DNA of 10,506 nt, taken from NCBI GenBank assembly GCA_002429615.1, contig DJAN01000136.1, positions 406-10,911 on the forward strand, read 5' to 3'. The notes under the pieces were generated by a model that ran no database searches, was not told where the DNA came from, and saw only the letters and a list, made by a program, of their open reading frames with translations. Shown one piece after another: positions 6,348 to 10,506 of this stretch; within the stretch, counting starts at the first letter, position 1; each line of letters opens with the position of its first letter. The stretch comes from Lysobacteraceae bacterium UBA6001. GTDB lineage: Bacteria > Pseudomonadota > Gammaproteobacteria > Xanthomonadales > Xanthomonadaceae. Both the position numbers and the translations under genes were made by a program.

Positions 6348-6376
6348 TTGATGAGAATCGCTCGCATTCATACAAT
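6348..6376 (+). promoter_or_regulatory. Sigma-70 promoter of the DUF4198/EF-hand/TonB-receptor operon
   Basis: TTGATG (6348-6353) and TACAAT (6371-6376) are separated by exactly 17 bases, and the -10 matches the consensus at five of six positions. The predicted start near 6383 leaves a leader of about 60 bases before the GTG at 6442. It is the best-formed promoter seen in the window, and its spacer contains a Fur-like site. Confidence 0.65.
6351..6371. promoter_or_regulatory. Fur-box-like site
   Basis: ATGAGAATCGCTCGCATTCA, starting at 6351, fills the spacer between the -35 and -10 of the operon promoter. TGAGAAT is a strong Fur half-site (ideal TGATAAT) and GCATTCA is a degenerate second half; the outer ATGA/TCAT pair is symmetric. 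Position and downstream TonB-receptor cargo favour iron repression by Fur. The centre departs from the ideal 19-base palindrome, so this is a candidate only. Confidence 0.5.
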
Positions 6377-6441
6377 GCGCGGGTCAGCCAGCAGGAAGCG
6401 CATCCAGCCAGCGATCCATATCACCCCCAGGGGATCGCTCC

Positions 6442-7236
6442 GTGAAACGTACGCTTCTTGTCGCCGTGCTGGCGGCCTTGGCCTGGCCGGCCGCCGCTCA
6501 TACGCCGTATTTCGCGCCTGCCACCTTCCAGGTCCAGGCCGGCGGCACCGTCACCCTCGACGCCTCCTTCTCCGAAGCCTTCTTCGTGCCGGAAGCCGCG
6601 TTCGACGACAGCCATTTCAGCATTCTTGGCCCGGATGGGCGCGAGACGACCCCGGAACGCGTGGTGCCGCTGCGCACCCGCGTGGTGGTCGAACACGCGC
6701 TGCCGAAAGACGCCAAGGGTACCTACCGTTTCAGCACCGGCGAACGCCTGGGCGCGGTGTTCCGCACCTGGGAGATCGACGGCCGCAAGGTGTCCTCGCG
6801 GGATGCGAAGGAGCCGGTACCGGCAGGCGCCAAGGTGATCTCCAATTTCCAGTCGCGCATCCGCGCCGAGACCTACCTGACGGTGGGTGCACCCGACCGC
6901 GGCGCGCTGCGCCCGTACGGGCAGGGCCTGGAGCTGGTGCCGGTCACCCATCCGGACGATCTGTATTCCAACGAGCCGGTCGAATTCGAGCTGCGTTTCG
7001 ACGGCAAGCCGCTGGCCGATACGCCGGTGCAGATCAATGAAGCGGTGTGGTCCTCGGACCGCAAGGCGCGCGAAGTCGAACTGCGCAGTGATGCAAAGGG
7101 CCGCGTGCGCTGGGAACAGCCGGCTAGCGGCACCTGGTTGGCGCTGGCGCGCCACCGCAGCGCCGCGCCTGCCGGTGCGGCCGCGCCCGAATACAGCAAC
7201 AGCTACAGCCTCGTCTTCCACGTGCTCAACCCTTGA
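6442..7236 (+). CDS. DUF4198 family periplasmic protein
   Basis: A 264-residue exported protein resembling the DUF4198 (PF10670) family, whose members often accompany metal uptake genes and have been proposed as periplasmic metal-handling partners; the biochemical role is not established. A signal peptide (MKRTLLVAVLAALAWPAAA) is predicted to be cut after Ala19, so the mature protein would begin His-Thr-Pro-Tyr-Phe. The rest is beta-rich, with VTLDASFSEAFFVPEAAFDD, a central FRTWEIDGRKV and a C-terminal immunoglobulin-like part (DDLYSNEPVEFELRFDGKPL to GTWLALARHR), ending in NSYSLVFHVLNP. Translation begins at GTG with AGGGGAT eight bases upstream. It is the first gene after a strong promoter with a Fur-like site and is followed 26 bases later by an EF-hand gene, then a TonB-dependent receptor. 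An envelope role in handling a metal imported by the receptor is inferred. Confidence 0.82.
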   Translation: MKRTLLVAVLAALAWPAAAHTPYFAPATFQVQAGGTVTLDASFSEAFFVPEAAFDDSHFSILGPDGRETTPERVVPLRTRVVVEHALPKDAKGTYRFSTGERLGAVFRTWEIDGRKVSSRDAKEPVPAGAKVISNFQSRIRAETYLTVGAPDRGALRPYGQGLELVPVTHPDDLYSNEPVEFELRFDGKPLADTPVQINEAVWSSDRKAREVELRSDAKGRVRWEQPASGTWLALARHRSAAPAGAAAPEYSNSYSLVFHVLNP

Positions 7237-7262
7237 GCCGATACAACCTCCCGGAGAATTTC

Positions 7263-7790
7263 ATGAAGATGCATTCCCTCGCCGTCGCCTGTGGCCTGCT
7301 GCTGGCCCCGGCCCTGGCGTTCGCCGCCACTGAGACCGTGGACCAGAAGGTCCAGGACAAGGTCGGTGGTCATGGCGAAGATCCCACCGCCTTCATCGCC
7401 GAGCACGATCTCAACGGCGACGGCAAGGTCGATGCCGCCGAGTTCGAGCAGTTCCGCCGCGCGCGCTTCGCCGAGACCGATACCAATGGCGATGGCGTGC
7501 TGAGCCGCGACGAGTACGTGGGCGAGTTCGAACGCCGCCTCAAGCATGTCGAAGGCCAGACCAACGAGCGCCAGATGAAGCAGGCCGACGTGCGCTTCAA
7601 CGTGCTGGACAAGGACAAGGACGGCAAGATGACCTGGGACGAATACGCCGCCTCGGGTGATCGCCTGTTCAAGCGCGCCGACCGCAACGGCGACGGCGTG
7701 GTCGACGCGCGCGACAACCAGGCGCCGGATCCGGAAGCCGAGCCCGCTGCCAAGCCGGCCGGCAAGCCCGCCGCCAAGTCCACCAAGTAA
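7263..7790 (+). CDS. Periplasmic EF-hand calcium-binding protein
   Basis: A 175-residue secreted protein with four EF-hand loops. The signal peptide (MKMHSLAVACGLLLAPALAFA) is predicted to end around residue 21. The loops are DLNGDGKVDAAE (49-60), DTNGDGVLSRDE (73-84), DKDKDGKMTWDE (116-127) and DRNGDGVVDARD (140-151). The first three have a canonical Glu at position 12; the last has Asp, which usually weakens calcium or shifts selectivity toward magnesium. A Lys/Ala/Pro-rich tail follows from about 156. ATG 7263 is chosen because GGAGA lies five bases upstream and a signal peptide follows directly; a TTG ten codons earlier overlaps the previous stop but has neither. It is the middle gene of the operon. 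Binding of Ca2+ is a family expectation; a buffering or sensing role tied to the receptor is inference. Confidence 0.88.
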   Translation: MKMHSLAVACGLLLAPALAFAATETVDQKVQDKVGGHGEDPTAFIAEHDLNGDGKVDAAEFEQFRRARFAETDTNGDGVLSRDEYVGEFERRLKHVEGQTNERQMKQADVRFNVLDKDKDGKMTWDEYAASGDRLFKRADRNGDGVVDARDNQAPDPEAEPAAKPAGKPAAKSTK

Positions 7791-7830
7791 GACCCACCTC
7801 GCGGGCGCGGGGAGCGTCCAGCCAGGTATG

Positions 7831-7873
7831 CCGCGCGATCGCGCGGCCAGCGTGCCGGCCTTGCGCCGGCACG
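7831..7873. repeat. GC-rich palindromes in the leader before the TonB-receptor gene
   Basis: The 182-base gap between the EF-hand and receptor genes (7791-7972) holds a perfect 16-base palindrome CCGCGCGATCGCGCGG (7831-7846), then a hairpin with 9-bp arms CGTGCCGGC (7851-7859) and GCCGGCACG (7865-7873) around CTTGC. A third, 14-base palindrome GCGCCGCGCGGCGC follows at 7927-7940. No real U-tract follows any of them, so they look more like mRNA stability, processing or partial attenuation structures than a full terminator. Confidence 0.55.
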
Positions 7874-7972
7874 TTCTCCATTCGAGCAACGCGTCCTGTC
7901 CGGGACTACGCAGCCATCCACGCCGCGCGCCGCGCGGCGCCCGTACCCCACATCTCACTGCGGAGTTCCGTC

Positions 7973-10345
7973 ATGAACCACCCCCGATGCCAGCTCGCGC
8001 TGGCCATTGCCCTTTGCCTGCCGCTCGGCGCGGCCCTCGCCGCTGATGCCGCCGATGCGGCTGCGCCCGGCGCCACGCTGGATCCGGTCGAAGTGCGCGA
8101 GACCCGCGCCAAATCCGACACCCAGAACGTCACCACGCTCTCGTCCAAGGACCTGCGCGCGCAGGGCGCCCAGGGCATGGAGGATGTGATCCGCTACGTG
8201 CCGGGCGTGGAGATGGTCGACCTCGGCCGCGCCGGCTTCAACGGCTTCAACATCCGTGGCCTGGAAGCGGACCGTGTGGCGATGACCCTGGACGGCCTGA
8301 GCTTCCCGCAGAGCATGGACCCGGGCACCTACCAGCCGTATGAGTTCTTCCGTTCCGGCCGCGGCAGCGTGGACCTGGAATCGGTGAAGGCGGTGGAGAT
8401 CATCAAGGGTGCCGACGCGATCACCGCCGGCAGCGGCGCGCTCAGCGGCGCGGTGATGTTCACCACCAAGGATCCGGCGGACTTCCTCAAGGCCAAGGGC
8501 AACGACAGCTACGGCTCGATCAAGTACGGCTACACCGGCTCCAACGACGAGAACATGGGCTCGTTGACGTTCGCCAACCGCACCGGCCAGTTCGAGTCGC
8601 TGCTGGTCTACACCAAGCGCGATGGGCACGAGACCGAGTCCTGGTACGACACCACCGAGGTGCAGTACGGTCCGAGCCGTCGCACGCCGGACCCGATCGA
8701 TCGTGAAAGCGACAACGTGCTGGCCAAGGTCAACTTCCTGGCCACCGACACCCAGACCCTGGGCGTGGTCTACGAGCGCGCGCGCGGCACCAACGATGTC
8801 GACAACTGGTCGCGCAGCGATGGCGTCGGCTCCTACTACCGCCGCACCGCCGAGGATCGCAACGACCGCGACCGCTACGGCCTGAAGTACACCTGGCAGG
8901 CGAACACCACGCTGTTCGACACCCTGGAAGCCACCGCCGACCACCAGAAGAGCTACATCCAGGGCCAGACCAACATCGACGTGGCCAGTGGCACCACCGG
9001 CACCACGCGCTGCTCGGTCACCGCGCTGTGCGCGCGCCAGGAAAACCGCTGGGATACGCAGAAGCTTGATCGCGCCGCGTTCGACTTCACCAAGGGTTTC
9101 GATGCCGCCGGCATGCACCATGACATGGTCTATGGCGCGGCCTGGCAGGAAGGCAAGATTCACTGGAACTCGGTGGATTCGCGCTGGGACAACGCCGGCA
9201 ACCTGGTCAGCCGCGACACCGATCCGTCGCTGTGGCCAGATACCAAGGAAACCGACTGGACCGTCTACCTGCGCGACAAGGTACGCCTGCTCGACGACCG
9301 CCTGACCTTCACCGGCGGCGTGCGCTACGACAGCTACAAGTACGTGCCGCAGACCCACGCCACCAGCGGCGGTGATTCCGGTTACGAGGATGGCGGCGGC
9401 AGCGTCGGCGTCTCCAAGTTCTCCTCGCCGACCTGGAACCTGGGCACCGAGTTCAAGTTCACCGACACCCAGTCGATCTGGGCGCAGGCTGGCCGCGGCT
9501 TCCGCGCGCCGAGCGTCAACGACATGTACGGCACTTCGTCGACCACCGAGGTGACCCGCGTCTCCGACGGCGCCACCGTGACCGTGCCCGATGGCAAGAG
9601 CAACCCGGACCTGGACGCCGAGCGCAGCCTCAACCTGGAACTGGGCTGGCGCTACCAGAGCGAGCGCCTGCGCCTGGGCGTGTCGGCCTTCCGCGACAAG
9701 TACAGCAACTTCATCGACACCGCGACCTACACCGCCGACGAAGATGTGCAGTACAGCACCACCGTGCGTGGCGTCACCACCATCACCAACGGCTACAGCT
9801 ACACCATGCCGATCAACCGCGGCGAAGTCGTGGTGAAGGGCGTGGAGGCCGAGGGCCTGTGGCTGATGGCCGACGACTGGCTGGCGCGCCTGGCGTACTC
9901 GTACAACGAAGGCAAGGACAACGACGGCCAGCCGCTGGGCAGCATCAGCCCGGCCAAGACCGTGGTGGGCGTGAGCTACAACGCGCCGTCGCGGCGCTGG
10001 AGCGTCACTGCGAATGTCACCCACCAGGACCGCAAGGACCCGGACGACTACGGCACCAGCGTGACCAACTCCAGCTACGGCGCCGAAGTGGTGCCGGTGT
10101 ACGCCTACAAGGCGCGCGAATACACCCTGCTGGACGTGTTCGGCAGCTACGACCTGACCTCGCGCCTGCATCTCACCGCCGGCGTCTACAACGTGTTCAA
10201 CAAGGAGTACTACCTGTGGAACCGCGTGCGCACCGCGGGTTCGGGTACGGCGGTGTTCGCCGGCAACACCAGCCCGGACGGCATCGGCCGCTGGTCGCAG
10301 CCGGGGCGCAATGTGCGCTTCACGCTGAGCTTCGACTTCCTCTGA
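7973..10345 (+). CDS. TonB-dependent outer-membrane receptor, hemoglobin/transferrin/lactoferrin-like
   Basis: A 790-residue outer-membrane receptor powered by TonB-ExbB-ExbD. The signal peptide ends near Ala23, a TonB-box-like LDPVEVRET lies at 36-44, and the plug domain (about 45-170) contains MEDVIRYVPGVEMVDLG, FNIRGLEADRVAMTLDGLS and VEIIKGADAITAGSGALSGAV, the pattern of the heme/hemoglobin group. A 22-strand barrel follows, with FRAP at 510-513, NPDL at 544-547 and a closing YNVFNKEYY near 740. The final residues are FDFL, so Leu rather than the usual Phe is last. No histidine occurs in the plug or between FRAP and NPDL, where heme receptors such as HemR have their key histidines, so heme as substrate is doubtful. 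Cys347 and Cys353 may form a surface-loop disulfide. GGAG lies seven bases before the ATG. A Fur-like promoter 1.6 kb upstream suggests iron control. Confidence 0.9.
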   Translation: MNHPRCQLALAIALCLPLGAALAADAADAAAPGATLDPVEVRETRAKSDTQNVTTLSSKDLRAQGAQGMEDVIRYVPGVEMVDLGRAGFNGFNIRGLEADRVAMTLDGLSFPQSMDPGTYQPYEFFRSGRGSVDLESVKAVEIIKGADAITAGSGALSGAVMFTTKDPADFLKAKGNDSYGSIKYGYTGSNDENMGSLTFANRTGQFESLLVYTKRDGHETESWYDTTEVQYGPSRRTPDPIDRESDNVLAKVNFLATDTQTLGVVYERARGTNDVDNWSRSDGVGSYYRRTAEDRNDRDRYGLKYTWQANTTLFDTLEATADHQKSYIQGQTNIDVASGTTGTTRCSVTALCARQENRWDTQKLDRAAFDFTKGFDAAGMHHDMVYGAAWQEGKIHWNSVDSRWDNAGNLVSRDTDPSLWPDTKETDWTVYLRDKVRLLDDRLTFTGGVRYDSYKYVPQTHATSGGDSGYEDGGGSVGVSKFSSPTWNLGTEFKFTDTQSIWAQAGRGFRAPSVNDMYGTSSTTEVTRVSDGATVTVPDGKSNPDLDAERSLNLELGWRYQSERLRLGVSAFRDKYSNFIDTATYTADEDVQYSTTVRGVTTITNGYSYTMPINRGEVVVKGVEAEGLWLMADDWLARLAYSYNEGKDNDGQPLGSISPAKTVVGVSYNAPSRRWSVTANVTHQDRKDPDDYGTSVTNSSYGAEVVPVYAYKAREYTLLDVFGSYDLTSRLHLTAGVYNVFNKEYYLWNRVRTAGSGTAVFAGNTSPDGIGRWSQPGRNVRFTLSFDFL

Positions 10346-10377
10346 AGCAGGTTGCAGGCCGCCAGGCCTGAAACGAA

Positions 10378-10416
10378 GCCGGCGCGCGGAAGGATCCGCG
10401 CGCCGGCTTTTTTATT
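10378..10416 (+). terminator. Rho-independent terminator of the TonB-receptor operon
   Basis: A perfect 13-bp stem (GCCGGCGCGCGGA at 10378-10390, TCCGCGCGCCGGC at 10395-10407) with loop AGGA, followed by TTTTTTATT. It is 33 bases after the receptor stop and is the strongest terminator in the window. A smaller CAGGCC/GGCCTG hairpin at 10355-10370 precedes it. On the minus strand the stem is followed by TTCGTTTC, so it may also stop the converging glycine-rich gene. Confidence 0.92.
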
Positions 10417-10439
10417 GCTCAGCGAGTGGCAGTTTGCGA

Positions 10440-10506
10440 TCAGCGCGAAGCGTTGCCCGGGCCGCGGCCACCACCGCCACCGCCGCCGCCATTGCCACCA
10501 CCGCGA
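10440..10506 (-). CDS. C-terminal end of a glycine-rich protein (partial, unidentified)
   Basis: Only the last 21 codons and stop are inside the window. Read on the minus strand they encode a tail that is almost pure glycine (GGT/GGC codons, with an NGGGGGGGG run), ending GRGPGNASR and TGA. Its terminator would be the shared hairpin at 10378-10407. Glycine-rich or RGG-like tails occur on RNA helicases, RNA- or DNA-binding proteins and some secreted proteins, so no function is assigned. The plus-strand reading of the same bases would be a proline- or alanine-rich run without start or stop, which is less convincing. Confidence 0.5.
   Translation of the reverse strand, partial: RGGGNGGGGGGGGRGPGNASR

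Noticed and set aside
7955..10171. A 738-codon open frame on the minus strand, opposite the TonB-receptor gene
   Set aside because: Its product is a low-complexity Ala/Gly/Val/His/Arg run with no domain. The plus strand encodes a complete receptor with signal peptide, plug and barrel motifs. Long antisense frames are expected at this GC content.
10440..10506. GCC/ACC triplet run at the right edge as a tandem repeat or CRISPR-like element
   Set aside because: The run is best explained as glycine codons at the end of a minus-strand gene; there is no repeat-spacer periodicity.

Overview
This is a high-GC proteobacterial chromosome segment with ordinary housekeeping genes on the left and a probable iron-regulated outer-membrane uptake operon on the right. 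The gene content points to Xanthomonadaceae (Xanthomonas, Stenotrophomonas, Pseudoxanthomonas or a close relative): a fabA-fabB pair, a short phasin, QueD, a free-methionine sulfoxide reductase coupled to a TfoX C-terminal domain protein, and a large TonB-dependent receptor. The genus is an inference from protein style only. I see no insertion sequence, phage gene, CRISPR array, tRNA or rRNA.

Layout. 1-1681 (minus): fabA then fabB, two bases apart, for unsaturated fatty acid synthesis; fabB runs off the left edge about 17 codons short. 1896-3683 (plus): dinB (DNA polymerase IV) followed by gph (phosphoglycolate phosphatase). 3692-4554 (minus): msrC, then a TfoX C-terminal domain protein with an acidic tail, joined by a 4-base GTGA overlap and facing gph across 8 bases. 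4642-5319 (plus): bioD, divergent from msrC. 5332-5401: two tandem perfect hairpins between bioD and the convergent phasin gene. 5416-5805 (minus): phasin, with a promoter overlapped by two TGC-GAT-GCA elements like known PhaR operators. 5947-6303 (minus): queD with its own terminator. 6442-10345 (plus): DUF4198 periplasmic protein, periplasmic EF-hand protein and TonB-dependent receptor, behind a good sigma-70 promoter with a Fur-like site in its spacer and ending at a strong terminator. 10440-10506 (minus): the C-terminus of a glycine-rich protein that enters from the right.

The right-hand operon is the most promising candidate for something undescribed. The receptor looks like the hemoglobin/transferrin/lactoferrin group but has no histidine in the plug or between its FRAP and NPDL motifs, so heme may not be its substrate. 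The DUF4198 protein would start with histidine after signal-peptide removal. Together with the EF-hand protein this suggests a metal or metal-chelate uptake system of unknown substrate. The other two notable signals are regulatory: the paired operator-like elements at the phasin promoter and the twin C-rich-loop hairpins in the phasin 3' untranslated region.
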